A DNA stretch of 64,000 bases from Eurosta solidaginis (taxonomy: Eukaryota; Arthropoda; Insecta; Diptera; Tephritidae): contig NC_090319.1 in NCBI RefSeq assembly GCF_040869045.1, forward strand, positions 265,624,897-265,688,896, given 5' to 3'. The notes beneath the pieces are model-generated. The model was not told the DNA's origin. It made no database searches and saw nothing but the letters and a program-made list of their open reading frames with translations. Shown in pieces: positions 23,440-36,200 of the stretch (within the stretch, counting starts at the first letter, position 1; each line of letters opens with the position of its first letter). A program made the translations under genes and the position numbers.

Positions 23440-24060
23440 TATGTTTGTTTGTTTGTATGTAACCGGCTCGACTCGATTTAGACCCACTTTAAACGGACAG
23501 ATTTCATTGAAACTTTGTACACTTATCAAAGATAATGACAATGAAATAATTTGATGGAGAGGTGACATATGGTCAACGAACACAAGGTCAATTGAACTTA
23601 TGACTACTTCATTGCGCACGTATCGAGGACGGATGACAATAAAATAATTTGATGGTGAAACGACTGAAATTCAACGAACATAAGGTTAATTGACCTCATG
23701 AACACTTCTAATAGCATTAGGGTCAGTCGAAATGACAGTGCAATAATTTAATGCCGGAGAGACATAAGGTCATTTGACCTTACGACCGCTTAAAATTGCG
23801 ATAAAGTCAGTTGAAACTTTGCACACGTATCAAGGATCGATGCAATAATTTGATGGGGTGACATAAAGTCAACAGATATAAGGTCAATTTAAGTTATGGA
23901 CATTTGCATGGGTGATAAGGTGAATTGGCCATTTAAAGTAGCCATGAGGCCAACTGACTTTGTGACTTTTCAAAATTTGGTGTAGTGGCCATTTAGGAAA
24001 TTTCCGTTTGACCATGTAACTATTTCGAGGAAACCATATTTTTAATTAATTGAGACCTGC
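23440..24060. repeat. Degenerate tandem repeat, unit about 100 bp
   Basis: Words such as aataatttgatgg, ataaggtcaattgacctta and gcacacgtatcaaggat recur about every 100 bases: the aataattt word falls near 23545, 23643, 23742 and 23845. Copies decay towards 24000. It is non-coding. Confidence 0.6.
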
Positions 24061-24191
24061 ACAAAAACAGAAACTAAAAAATTAAAAATAAATAATAATA
24101 AAAGATAAGTCAAGAAAACGATTTAGAATAAAATCATCCACTTAAAAACGCAAAAACGTCCAGATTTGATTGTTATTATAAATTATAACTG

Positions 24192-24584
24192 TATAATAAA
24201 GGTTATGTTTGGTTTCTTCGATTGTGTAGTATGAACACAATCAGAGTTATACCAAATGATTTCTCTCACGATGGAAGAAGAAGAGAAAATTTTGTTTGAA
24301 TGTTTATTTCAAAATGTCAGGGTTTTTACGTAGGTAATTAACCTCCCGAGTGCACAGTTCATCACAAAGTAAAGCATTTACTGTGAAGATCGAGCTTTTA
24401 TACTCTTGTCAATTCTACTGGAATGTATAGCATTTCTTTATGTTACGATTTAAGCTTGCATGAAGTGCTTGCAAAAACATTTGTTTACTTGGAATGCTTA
24501 CACAGGGTGACCCTATGAATAATAGTACTAAAAATATGATGGTGAATACACACTACAATTCTTATAATGTATAGCGTTGCTACA
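24192..24584 (-). repeat. 3' LTR of the gypsy element
   Basis: On the minus strand it starts TGTAGCAACGC directly after a purine tract and ends near tttattataca. It is the reference copy for the damaged 5' LTR at 28983-29676. Confidence 0.8.
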
Positions 24585-24596
24585 TCCTCCCCCTTG
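24585..24596 (-). promoter_or_regulatory. Polypurine tract of the gypsy element
   Basis: On the minus strand AAGGGGGAGGA lies immediately upstream of the 3' LTR start TGTAG, where plus-strand DNA synthesis is primed in this class. Confidence 0.75.
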
Positions 24597-24681
24597 ATGG
24601 GAATTTGCTTAGGATTTCCTGGGTCTTCCTCTCTTCCGAATTGGTTGTATTGGTTTTGGATCTCTATTCTCCTCGTTGCCT

Positions 24682-27502
24682 CTATATAGCGTCAAGACAG
24701 ATGCGTGGTACGCTCCTAGTGGTACGCTTGGTTCGGACAATAACATATGGACCATCACGTTTTGGTACGAATTTTGAAGTTATTCCTTTCTCTGCCTGAC
24801 TCAGTACGTGTGTAGTTACTAAAACTTCAGATCCCACACCAATATCTTCTTGTGACCTTCTTCTCTTATCAACATAATTTTTGTTGCGATCTTGCATTTG
24901 TTGTTCGACTTCTTTTGCGTTTTGAAAGGCGTCAACTAATCTACTCAAATATGGCGTAATCTGCGGTATAAAATTCTCGCTTTCAATTGCTGCTTTGATG
25001 TCATGCTCTACATCGTCAAACGTTCCAAGTTCTCTTCCAAAAGTGAGGTATGCTGCGGAGTAACCAGTTGCCTGCACTTACTGGTGTTCAATGCGAAACG
25101 GATAGCGGATAAGTTGCTGTTCCAAGCTTTGTGTTGGTTTTGTACAAATATACTTAACTGGGCTTTGAGGTCCCCTTTTTCCTTTCAACTGGGTTTGCTT
25201 CAGGGTGATAAACAGGCGTCAAGAGCTGTTGTACTCCCATAACGTATGCTATGTTTTGCATGATTGACGAGACAAATTGTACACCTTTGTCGCTCTTAAG
25301 TCGTCTTGGTACACCGTATCGAAGAAAAATTTCATTAATTAGCGTTACTGCACAAGCTTCTGCTGTGGCTTCTTTCATTGGGAATAATTCAACCCACCTA
25401 GTGGCGACGTCTTCTAGCACGAATATCCACTGATATCCATCATCTGTTTTTGGCAACGGGCCGAAAAGATCGATAGCAACAACTTCAAATCTTTGTTTTC
25501 TACTCGTGGTTTGGAGAAAACCCATAGATTTCATTTTTGTTGCTTTATAACGTTGGCATTCAACACATGTTCTCACATGCTTAGTTATTTCGGCACACAT
25601 CCCTGGCCAAAAGTAACGTTTAGCGATTCTGTCAATTGTTTTCTCGGCTCCATAATGACCAGCAGTACTTTTGTCATGATATTCTTCCAAGATATTTGCG
25701 CGTTCATGCACCGGTATTACCAGTTCTGCCTCTTCGGAATCGTCATTTGCATAACGATATAATACTCCGTCGTTGAGGAGGTAACCGCGATTGCTCCATA
25801 AGGCAAGATCTTCATCGCCCTTCTCTAAAGAATTTATTTCGTAGTTCGCTAGATGTCTTATGAGGTAAATCTGTATAGAAAGCACATATACAATTTAATG
25901 ATTGGTGATCATCTGTATCACACGTCGGTCTCGAGAGCATATCAGCTAAGGAGTTGCTTTTGCCTGGGGTATACTCTATTTGAAAATTATACGATTGAAT
26001 CTGTAACGCCCATCTTGCAAGGCGACCAGTAGGTGATTTCATGCTCAATAACCATTTCAGAGGCTGGTGGTCCGTCTTTAAGCGAATCTGAGCACCTTCA
26101 ATATATCCTCGAAATTTTGAACAGGCCCATACGATAGCAAGAGCTTCGTGCTCCGTTGTGTAATAGTTCCGTTCAGCTGATGTTAACAATCGACTGGCGT
26201 ACTCGATGGGGTGTTAGTTTTCTTTCTCTCCTTGAAGTAATACTGCACCTAATGCGTGGGCACTCGCATCGGTCTTTATTACAAACGGAATATGGAATAT
26301 TATCTTCAGCTTGCTTTAAAATAGGAGGGTTTACCAGCAACTGTTTTAGCTTATTAAACGCTTCAATTTGTGGTGTACGCCATTGCCATACATGGTTCTT
26401 TTTCATTAGCTCTGTGAGCGGTTTAATGACTTCTGCAAACGATCAATAAAAGGCGATACCAGGAACACGTTTGTATGCATGATATCAGTTCCTTTAAGTT
26501 ACGTGGCTCCTTTCATAGCACAATAGCAGACGTTTTATCTGGATCGACTTTGATACCTTCTGTTGTGAGTACATGACCCAGATATTTTACTTCTGAGCAA
26601 CAGAATCTACATTTATTAAGATTTACGCGTAGCTTGAACTTTTCAAGCTTCTCAAGCACTGTATTCAAATCTTTCAAATGATCCGAGAACGTGGATGAAC
26701 TCATAATTATGTCATCCAGGTACGCAAGTATTTGCACATTTGGAACGGTGGTTTTGAAGCGATCGATGAGTCGTTGAAAGATTGCGGGAGCATTTCGAAG
26801 ACCAAAAGGCATACGCTTAAATCCATATGTACCAAATGGCGTTATAAGACATGTCTTATCGCAGTCCTTTTCAGCAACAGCTATTTGAAAATATCCGCAT
26901 TGGAGATCCAATGTTGTCATAAATTTTGTACTTTTTGCGAAGTGGAGTAAGTCATCCATACGTGGTAAGGGGTAACGGTCTGGAGTAGTTATCGAATTAA
27001 TTTTCCGGTTGTCGACACATACGCGTGTACCTCCATCTTTTTTGGGTACCATTACAACCGGCTAAGACCATGGCGAATCCGCTTCCTCGACGATGTCGTT
27101 TTCAAGCATCTTCGTTATTTCGCATTTTAGTTCGCGTAATTTTGGAAAAGACAAACGATACGGTGGCGAAGCTATTGGTGCATGATCTCCAGTGTCTATG
27201 AAATGCTGTGCATATGGCGTTGGCTCACACAATGTTCCAAATACATTTGAATGCGTACGCAAAAGCTTTTCCAGTTGCGTCTTCTCTGATAGCTTCAGTT
27301 CAGTTCCGTCCTTTTCTTTAACGAACTCAAAATCAATGGAAAATAAGTCAGTCGACTTGTAGACACCAGTAAACAGGTTACCACGTTTAGGTCGTTCAGG
27401 CGTAATCATTTCCGGCGGGATAGCATCTCTAAATATGTCTTGAATGACACGTGGAGAGTAATCATTCGGCAACTCTGGCTCGTAGTATTCAAAGTCAAAC
27501 AT
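24682..27502 (-). pseudogene. Pol region of the gypsy element: RT, RNase H, integrase (several frames)
   Basis: On the minus strand, a linker (27062-27502) ends at a stop just before the RT palm. The RT frame 26513-27052 starts KKDGGTRVCVDNRKIN, with the motif A Asp in TTLDLQCGY and the catalytic YLDD at residues 111-114. RNase H follows (25812-26406, with YYTTEHEALAIVWACS and KTDHQPLKWLL). The integrase frame (25154-25885) has the zinc region (CVECQRYK), the first Asp in AIDLFGPLP, the second in LKSDKG and a Glu in the NPVER segment. A C-terminal piece is at 24682-25077. Each junction is a frameshift or stop. The domain order RT-RNase H-integrase defines Ty3/gypsy. Confidence 0.85.
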
Positions 27503-27645
27503 ATAAACTTTCGATGTGTCAATCTTGCAGGGAATTTCAGCTTCAGCTTTACGTTTACACGCTGTTGTGCTAACCTTGACTGTTTCTAATAGGTTTAGTT
27601 CCTTCCGAAATCGAAATAGGTAGATGGATCACTTTCAAAGTACCA

Positions 27646-28915
27646 TTAACGCTGGCCCATGTTCAATACGATTCCAGCCTGTTCCATAAAGTCAGCGCCA
27701 ATGAGAGTTCGATTACCTTTGGCATTGGGCAAGATAATAAATTTAATGTTCAGGTTTCTTCCACCTATAACAATTTTGCATACTGTAGATAGGCATTTCT
27801 GAGAAGATGTACTACCGTCGGCAAGTGTAATGGCACAATTAACAGATTCATATGCACATCCCTTGAAATCCATTATACGTTTCAGATTTGTGCTCGCTAC
27901 GCTTGCTCGAGCGCCAGAATCAAAATATGCCTGTCCAGGTACACCAAAAAGTTGGACGTTTGCGATCGGGATTTCAGTACCAATCGAAGTGGACAAGGAG
28001 TTAAAATTTACTGTGCTAGGCGTTGCTTTGGGTTTTTGTTTGCAATTCGTGCAAATGGCACGTGTTACACCAGGAGCATTGCATCCATAGCAAGCAAACT
28101 TGGGCTTTAAAGCTACAGATTGTGCCACGTTAGCAGCATGCGTTTCTTTCGCTTCCTCGTTTTTCCTTTTCATACATACATCCATGCTATGACCTTTCTT
28201 GCGGCAATAATTACAACGTGCTGAGTTGTTTGAACTAGTGGCGTAGCTATCGTTTGATGTATTTTGCCTACGTTCTTGCCAGAATAACTCGGCTTCACTG
28301 GCTTCTTTTAGCAACTCCTCAAAACTGTTTATCTTCGAACGGTTTACCCTATCACGGATTTTTACGTGCAGTAACCCAAACAAAATATCTATTTGGTCAG
28401 CTTCGGCTGGCACATTATTTAATTGAGAGAAAAGTGCGCATTTTTTCCTAATAAAGACATCCGTCGACTCACGTTTCTGCTGCTTGCTATCAAAAATTTC
28501 AACGTACATATATACTCCACGATAACCTAGGAGGAGCGAATGCTTCACGTAACATTCGTATAACATCATCAAAAGCTTCGGCTTTCGATTTCACCCCACG
28601 CCACCATTCTGCTGCATCTCCTTCAAGAACCATGGGCATACCGCTAATCGGATCCGCATCGTTTATTTTTTCCACCAACTTAAATGTGGAGATGGCAGCA
28701 ATAAATTCTTCTACTTTTGTGGAACTACGTTCGCCACTAAAACGGGCGGTACAATTAGAGAAAGAACCAGGACGAGAATTAAAATTACTGACGGCTTGTA
28801 TAAGTCGTTCAATTTGTTCTGTAGTGAAGGTCGCCATATTGGAGTTTTTTGAAAATTTCGCAATTCGTTCGCTTCGGCGAATAGGAGTGAAGAAGCCACT
28901 CGAGAGGTTGGCCAC
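27646..28915 (-). pseudogene. Gag and protease region of the gypsy element (one frameshift)
   Basis: Frame 28499-28915 begins MANLSSGFFTPIRRSERI and contains the gag core with AAEWWRGVKSKAEAFDDV. It continues in another frame (27646-28572) with a zinc knuckle CNYCRKKGHSMDVC (C-x2-C-x4-H-x4-C), a second cysteine cluster, and a retroviral-type aspartic protease active site DSGA followed by LIGADF. The frameshift is near 28510. Gag would package the RNA; the protease would cleave the polyprotein. Confidence 0.85.
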
Positions 28916-28967
28916 TATTTAAAAGCAGTAAAAGAACGGAGTTTGCCACGCAAAATAATGGCCACGC

Positions 28968-28979
28968 GGTTGGGCGCCA
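28968..28979 (-). promoter_or_regulatory. Primer-binding site of the gypsy element
   Basis: On the minus strand TGGCGCCCAACC lies a few bases after the 5' LTR. It fits the 3' end of a lysine tRNA, a common primer for gypsy-type elements. Confidence 0.75.
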
Positions 28980-28982
28980 ATT

Positions 28983-29676
28983 TATAATAGAGGTTATGTT
29001 TGGGTTCTTCGATTGTGTAGTATGAACACAATCAGAGTTATACCAAATGATTTCTCTCACGATTGAAGAAGAAGAAGAGTAAATTGTGTTTGAATGTTTA
29101 TTTCAAAATGTCAGGGTTTTGACGTAGGTAGTTAACCTCCCGAGTGCACAGTTCATCACAAAGTAAAACATTTACTGTGAAGATCGAGCTTTTATAAGCG
29201 GGAGTCATGGGTGCCGTATATCGTATCGCTGTACTCGTATCCCTAACGTAATCAGCTGTTTATCGTTACGACGGTAAACCAAAAACCAATTGGTTGGCTA
29301 CTATACGGTTACGACCTTAAGCCGGAGTCATTGGTGCCGTATGTCGTATCGCTGTATCCGTATCCCAAACGTAATCAGCTGTTTATCGTTACGACGGTAA
29401 ACCAAAACCCAATTGGTTGGCTACGATACGGTTACGACCTCAGCGGCACCAATAATCGATTGCATTGATTCTCATAAGGTTGGTCGAATCAGCTGTTAAA
29501 AGGTTACCGATAAAGCACCAATGTCTCCAGCTTTAGCGGCACCAATAATCGATTGCATTGATTCCCATAAGGTTGGTCGAATCAGCTGTTATAAGGTTAC
29601 CGATAAAGCACCAAAGTCTGCAGCTATACTCTTGTCAATTCTATTGGAATGTATAGCGTTTCTTTATGTTACGATC
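28983..29676 (-). repeat. 5' LTR of the gypsy element, truncated and interrupted
   Basis: It matches the 3' LTR from its inner edge to ttatgttacgat at 29676, then stops. The MITE at 29197-29634 accounts for the extra length. Small differences between the LTRs, such as gatggaagaagaagag versus gattgaagaagaag, show age. Confidence 0.8.
29197..29634. mobile_element. 438-bp MITE with duplicated arms inside the gypsy LTR
   Basis: It interrupts gagcttttata / tatactcttgtc, which is continuous in the 3' LTR; TATA is repeated at both edges. The left half has two direct copies of a unit with gtaatcagctgtttatcgtt and ccaattggttggct. The right half has two copies of a unit with cggcaccaataatcgattgc and gttggtcgaatcagctgtt. 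The ends are roughly inverted (agtcattggtgcc versus ggtgctttatcgg on the other strand). A related copy is at about 6711-7131. Confidence 0.75.
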
Positions 29677-30065
29677 ATATATATAATACTTCTATATCAA
29701 TACCTTCCTATCTTCTTAATGTGCAAATTTTCCGTCAATCATTATTTGCTGAAACTGTGCAAATGTATGTTCTTCGCATGCGCGGGCTTTGTTAGTGTTA
29801 ATGAATTGTAGTAGCGTGTGTAAAAAAAGTATTAAAGGGGTGCAACGGGTCATTATCCCTTTTACCCAACTTCTGCATACTAATTGTTATAAAATCTCAG
29901 TTTAGTCGATTAAACAATGAAAATGCCAACAAATACAATACAAGGCTTCATGTATTTACTATTTAAACATGGGCTGCAGCTATACAAAGTACATTTACAT
30001 AAATAGTAAAAAAAAAAACAAGGAGAAGAATTCATATTTTTGAAATGAAAAAAATTTAAATATAG
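29677..30065. other. No recognised feature
   Basis: A/T-rich sequence between the truncated LTR and the Helitron-like block. I see no gene or repeat. Confidence 0.3.
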
Positions 30066-30230
30066 AATATATAAAATTCTTCTGTCACGGTGTTAGAGGC
30101 TTAACTCCTCCGAAACGGCTGAACCGATTCTCATGAAATTTTGTGAGCATATTGGGTAGGTATGAGGATCGGCCAACGGCTACCTTTTTTTTCGCTACGT
30201 GCCTAGGGTCTTGATGTCAAAACGTGGACC

Positions 30231-33200
30231 CGGGTACCCCTAGAATGTGTTTATACAATATGGATATCATATTAAAGCTGTTGATGAGTGCTATAGTAGT
30301 CCATACAACTGGGAGGCTAGGGTCTCGAGATATAGCCCAAAACGTGGAACCGGGTACCCCTAGAATGTGTTTATACAATATGGATATCAAATGAAAGCTG
30401 TTGATGAGTGCTATAGTACAGGATAATTTTCCTACCCCTGGATGACCAGGGTCTCAAGATATAGCCCAAAACGCGGACCCTGGTACCCGTAGAATGTGTT
30501 TATACAATATTGATATCAAATGAAAGCTGTTGATGAGTGCTATAAAAAAAAATGTAAGGCGCGATAACCTACGAAGAGATCTAAGGCCGAGCTTCTCTTC
30601 CAATTTGCGTCGTGCTCCTCTTGATTTTTCCCTACAAATTGGCCGGACGGGACCTACATGTTTTATGCCGACTCCGAACGGCATCTGCAAGGCAGATGAG
30701 TTTTCACTGAGAGCTTTTCATGGCAGAAATACACTCGGAGCGCTTGCTAGACACTGCCGAGGGGCGACCCCGCTTAGAAAAATTTTCTTCTAATTGAAAA
30801 ACCTTATCTCTAAAATTTTGATGTTGCTTTGCCCGGGAGTTGAACCCAGGGCATACGGTGTGATAGGCGGAGCACGCTACCATCACACCACGGTGGCCGC
30901 CATGATGAGTGCTATAGTACAGGATAATTTTCATACAACTGGGAGGCTAGGGTCTCGAGATATAGCGCAAAAAGTGGACCCGGGTACCCCTAGAATGTGT
31001 TTATGCAATATGGATATCATATTAAAGCTGTTGATGAGTGCTATAGTACAGGATAATTTCCATACAACTGGGAGGCTAGGGTCTCGAGATATAGCCCAAA
31101 ACGTGGACCCGGGTACCCCTAGAATGTGTTTGGATATCAAATCAAATATCAAATGAAAGCTGTTGATGAGTGCTATAGTACAGGATAATTTTCATACAAC
31201 TGGGAGGCTAGGGTCTCGAGATATAGCCCAAAACGTGGACCCGGGTACCCCTAGAATGTGTTTATACAATATGGATATCAAATGAAAACTGTTGATGAGT
31301 GCTATAGTACAGGATAATTTTCATACAACTGGGAAGCTAGGGTCTAGAGATATAGGCCAAAACGTGGAACCGGGTACCACTAGAATGTGTTTATACTATA
31401 TGGATATCAAATGAAAGCTGTTGATGAGTGCTATAGTACAGGATAATTTTCATACCCCTGTGTGACCAGGGTCTCGAGATATAGGCCAAAACGTGGACCC
31501 GGGTACTCCTAGAATGTTTTTTATACAATATGGATATCAAATGAAAGCTTTTGATGAGTGCTATAGTACAGGATAATTTTCATAAAACTGGGAAGCTGGG
31601 GTCTCGAGATATAGCCCAAAACGTGGACCCTGGTACCCCTAGAATGTGTTTATACAATATGGATATCAAATGAAAACTGCTGATGAGTGCTATAGTACAG
31701 GATAATTTTCATACAACTGGGAGGCTGGGGTCTCGAGATATAGCCCAAAACGTGGACCCTGGTACCCCTAGAATGTGTTTATACAATATGGATATCAAAT
31801 GAAAACTGTTGATGAGTGCTATCGTACAGGATAATTTTCATACCCCTGGGTGACCAGGGTCTTGAGATATAGCCCAAAACGTGGACCCGGGTACCACTAG
31901 AATGTGTTTATACAATATGGATATCAAATGAAAGCTGTTGATGAGTTCTATAGTACAGGATAATGTTCATACCCCTGGGTGACCAGGGTCTCAAGATATA
32001 GCCCAAAACGTGGACCCTGGTACCCGTAGAATGTGTTTATACAATATTGATATCAAATGAAAGCTGTTGATGAGTGCTATAGTACAGGATAATTTTCATA
32101 CAACTGGGAGGCTAGGGTCTCGAGATATAGCCCAAAAAGTGGACCCGGGTACCCATAGAATGTGTTTATGCAATATGGATATCATATTAAAGCAGTTGAT
32201 GAGTGTTATAGTACAGGATAATTTTCATACAACTGGGAGGCTAGGGTCTCGAGATATAGCCCAAAACGTGGACCCGGGTACGCCTAGAATGTGTTTATAC
32301 GATATGGATATCAAATGAAAGCTGCTGATGAGTGCTATAGTACAGGATAATTTTCATACAACTGGGAGGCTAGGGTCTCAAGATATAGCCCAAAACGTGG
32401 ATCCGGGTACAGATTGTGTTTGGATATCAAATCCAATATCAAATGAAAGCTGTTGATGAGTGCTATAGTACAGGATAATTTTCAAAAAACTGGGAGGCTA
32501 GGGTCTCGAGATATAGCCCAAAACGTGGACCCGGGTACCCCTAGAATGTGTTTATACAATATGGATATCAAATGAAAACTGTTGATGAGTGCTATAGTAC
32601 AGGATAATTTTCATACAACTGGGAAGCTAGGGTCTAGAGATATAGGCCAAAACGTGGACCCAGGTACCACAAGAATGTGTTTATACTATATGGATATCAA
32701 ATGAAAGCTGTTGATGAGTGCTATAGTACAGGATAATTTTCATACCCCTGTGTGACCAGGGTCTCGAGATACAGGCCAAAACGTGGACCCGGGTACTCAT
32801 AGAATGTTTTTATACAATATGGATATCAAATAAAAACTGTTGAGGAGTGCTATCGTACAGGATAATTTTCATACCCCTGGGTGACCAGGGTCTCGAGATA
32901 TAGCCCAAAACGTGGACCCGGGTACCCCTAGAATGTGTTTATACAATATGGATATCAAATGAAACTGTTGATGAGTGCTATAGTACAGGATAATTTTCAT
33001 ACAACTGGGAGGCTAGGGTCTCGAGATATAGCCCAAAACGTGGACCCGGGTACCCCTAGAATGTGTTTATACAATATGGATATCAAATGAAAACTGTTGA
33101 TGAGTGCTATCGTACAGGATCATTTTCATACAACTGGGAGGCTAGGGTCTCGAGATATAGCCCAAAACGTGGACCCGGGTACCCCTAGAATGTGTTTATA

Positions 33201-36200
33201 CAATATGGATATCAAATGAAAGCTGTTGATGAGTGCTATAGTACAGGATAATTTTCATACAACTGGGAGGCTGAGGTCTCGAGATATAGCCCAAAACGTG
33301 GACCCTGGTACCCCTAGAATGTGTTTATACAATATGGATATCAAATGAAAACTGTTGATGAGTGCTATCGTACAGGATCATTTTCATACAACTGGGAGGC
33401 TAGGGTCTCGAGATATAGCCCAAAACGTGGACCCGGGTACCCCTAGAATGTGTTTATACAATATGGATATCAAATGAAAGCTGTTGATGAGTGCTATAGT
33501 ACAGGATAATTTTCATACAACTGGGAGGCTAGGGTCTCGATATATAGTCCAAAACGTTGTCCCGGATACCCCTAGAATGTGTTTATACAATATGGATATC
33601 AAATGAAAGCTGTTGATTAGTGCTATAGTACAGGATAATTTTCATACAACTGGGAGGCTAGAGTCTCGAGATATGGCCCAAAACGTGGACCCGGGTACTT
33701 CTAGAATGTGTTTATACAATATGGATATCAAATGAAAGCTGCTGATGAGGGCTATAGTAAAGGATAATTTTCACACCCTGGGTGACCAGGGTCTCGAGAT
33801 ATAAGTCAAAACGTGGACCCGGGTACCCCTAGAATGTGTTTATACAATATGGATATCAAGTGAAAGCTGTTGATGGGTGATTTACTACAGGATAATTTTC
33901 AAAAAACTGGGAGGCTAGGGTCTCGAGATATAGCCCAAAACGTGGACCCGGGTACCCCTAGAATGTGTTTATACAATATGGATATCAAATGAAATCTGTT
34001 GATGAGTGCTATAGTACAGTATAATTTTCATACAACTAGGATGCTAGGGTCTCGAGATATAGTCCAAAACGTGGACCCGGGTACCCCTAGAATGTGTTTA
34101 TATAATATGGATATCAAATGAAAGCTGTTGATGAGTGCTATAGTACAGGATAATTTTCATACAACTGGGAGGCTAGGGTCTCGAGATATAGCCCAAAACG
34201 TGGACCCGGGTAACCAAGAATGTGTTTATATAATATGGATATCAAATGAAAACTGTTTATGAGTGCTATAGTACAGGATAATTTTCATACAACTGGGAGG
34301 CTAGGGTCTCGAGATATAGCCCAAAACGTGGAACCGGGTACCCCTAGAATGTGTTTATACAATATGGATAACAAATGAAAGCTGTTGATGAGTGATTTAG
34401 TAGAGAATAATTTTCATACCCCTGGGTGACTATGGTCTGAAGATATAGGCCAAACGTGGGCCCGTGAACGCCTAGACAATGTTTTTACATTGTGGGTATC
34501 AAATTGAAGCTGTTGATGAGTGCTTTAGTACAGGGTAGTTTTCATACCTATTGGTGACTAGGGTCTCGAGATATAGGCCAAAACGTGGATCAGGGTAACA
34601 CTACGATGTGTTTTTACATTATGGGTATCAAATTGAAGCTGTTGATGTGTGCTTTAGTACAGAGTAAGTTTTATGCCGCTGGGTGACTAGGGTCTCGAGA
34701 GGTAAGCCAAAACGTGGACCCGGATACACCTAGAATGTGTTTTTACATTATGGGTATCAAATTGAAGCTGTTGATGTATGATTTAGTACAGAGTAAGTTT
34801 TACACTGCTGGGTGACTACGGTCTCGGGATATAGGCCAAAGCATGGACCCGGATACACCTAGAATGTGTTTTTATATTATGGGTATCTAATTGAAGCTGT
34901 TGATGTGTGCTATAATACATAGTAAGTTTTACACCGCTGAGTGACTAGGGTCTCAAGATATAGGCCAAAACATGGACCCAGATACCCCTAGAATGTGTGT
35001 GTATTATGGATTCCAAATGAAAGCTGTTGCTGAGAGCTCTAAAGTTCATTGTGATATTCGATTTAGTCGCATCAACCTGGCAAAACTGATAAATATGCAT
35101 GCGAAGCCGAAATAAAGACAAGAATTATCTTTGTCTCGAGATATAGCCCAAAACGTGGACCCGGGTACCCCTAGAATGTGTTTATACAACATGGATATCA
35201 AATGAAAGCTGTTTATGAGTGTTATAGTACAGGATAATTTTAATTTCCCTGGGTGACTAGGGTCTAGAGATATAGGCCAAAACGTGGACCCGGGTACCCC
35301 TAGAATGTGTTTATACAATGTGGATATCAAATGAAAGCTGTTGATGAGTGCTATAGTACAGGATCATTTTCATACAACTGGGAGGCTAGGGTCTCGAGAT
35401 ATAGCCCAAAAAGTGGACCCGGGTACCCCTAGAATGTGTTTATGGAATATGGATATCATATTAAAGCTGTTGATGAGTGCTATAGTACAAGATAATTTTC
35501 ATACAACTGGGAGGCTAGGGTCTCGCGATATAGCCCGAAACGTGGACCCGGGTACCCCTAGAATGTGTTTATACAATATGGATATCAAATGAAAGCTGTT
35601 GATGAGTGCTATAGTACAGGATAATTTTCATATAACTCGGAGGCTCGGGTCTCAAGATATAGCCCAAAACATGGATCCGGGTACCCCTAAAATGTGTTTA
35701 TACAATATGGATATCAAATGAAAACTGTTGATGAGTGCTATAGTACAGGATAATTTTCATAGAACTGGGAGGCTGGGGTCTCGAGATATAGCCCAAAACG
35801 TGGACCCTGGTACCCCTAGAATGTGTTTATACAATATGGATATCAAATGAAAACTGTTGGTGAGTGCTATAGTACAGGATAATTTTCATACCCCTGTGTG
35901 ACCAGGGTCTAGAGATATAGGCCAAAACGTGGACCCGGGTACCACTAGAATGTGTTTATACTATATGGACATCAAATGAAAGCTGTTGATGAGTGCTATA
36001 GTACAGGATAATTTTCATACCCCTGTGTGACCAGGGTCTCGAGATATAGCCGAAAAAGTGGACCCGGGTACCCCTAGAATGTGTTTATGCAATATGGATA
36101 TCAAATGAAAGCTGTTGATGAGTGCTATAGTACAGGATAATTTTCATACAACTCGGAGGCTCGGGTCTCAAGATATAGCCCAAAACATGGATCCGGGTAC

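Larger units (their letters stand above)
24192..29676 (-). mobile_element. Ty3/gypsy LTR retrotransposon, degenerate, 5' LTR truncated
   Basis: The 3' LTR is at 24192-24584 and the 5' LTR at 28983-29676. The two share long identical stretches (gtagtatgaacacaatcaga, cctcccgagtgcacagttca). The 5' LTR lacks its outer part after ttatgttacgat and is split by a MITE at 29197-29634. Gag-protease and pol frames between them read on the minus strand. There is no envelope frame. Frameshifts and an in-frame stop at 27062 make it non-autonomous as read. Confidence 0.9.

Noticed and set aside
30835..30902. Functional tRNA gene
   Set aside because: The tRNA-like boxes belong to a SINE head with a ~290-base unrelated body and flanking duplications; no cloverleaf-complete tRNA could be read.
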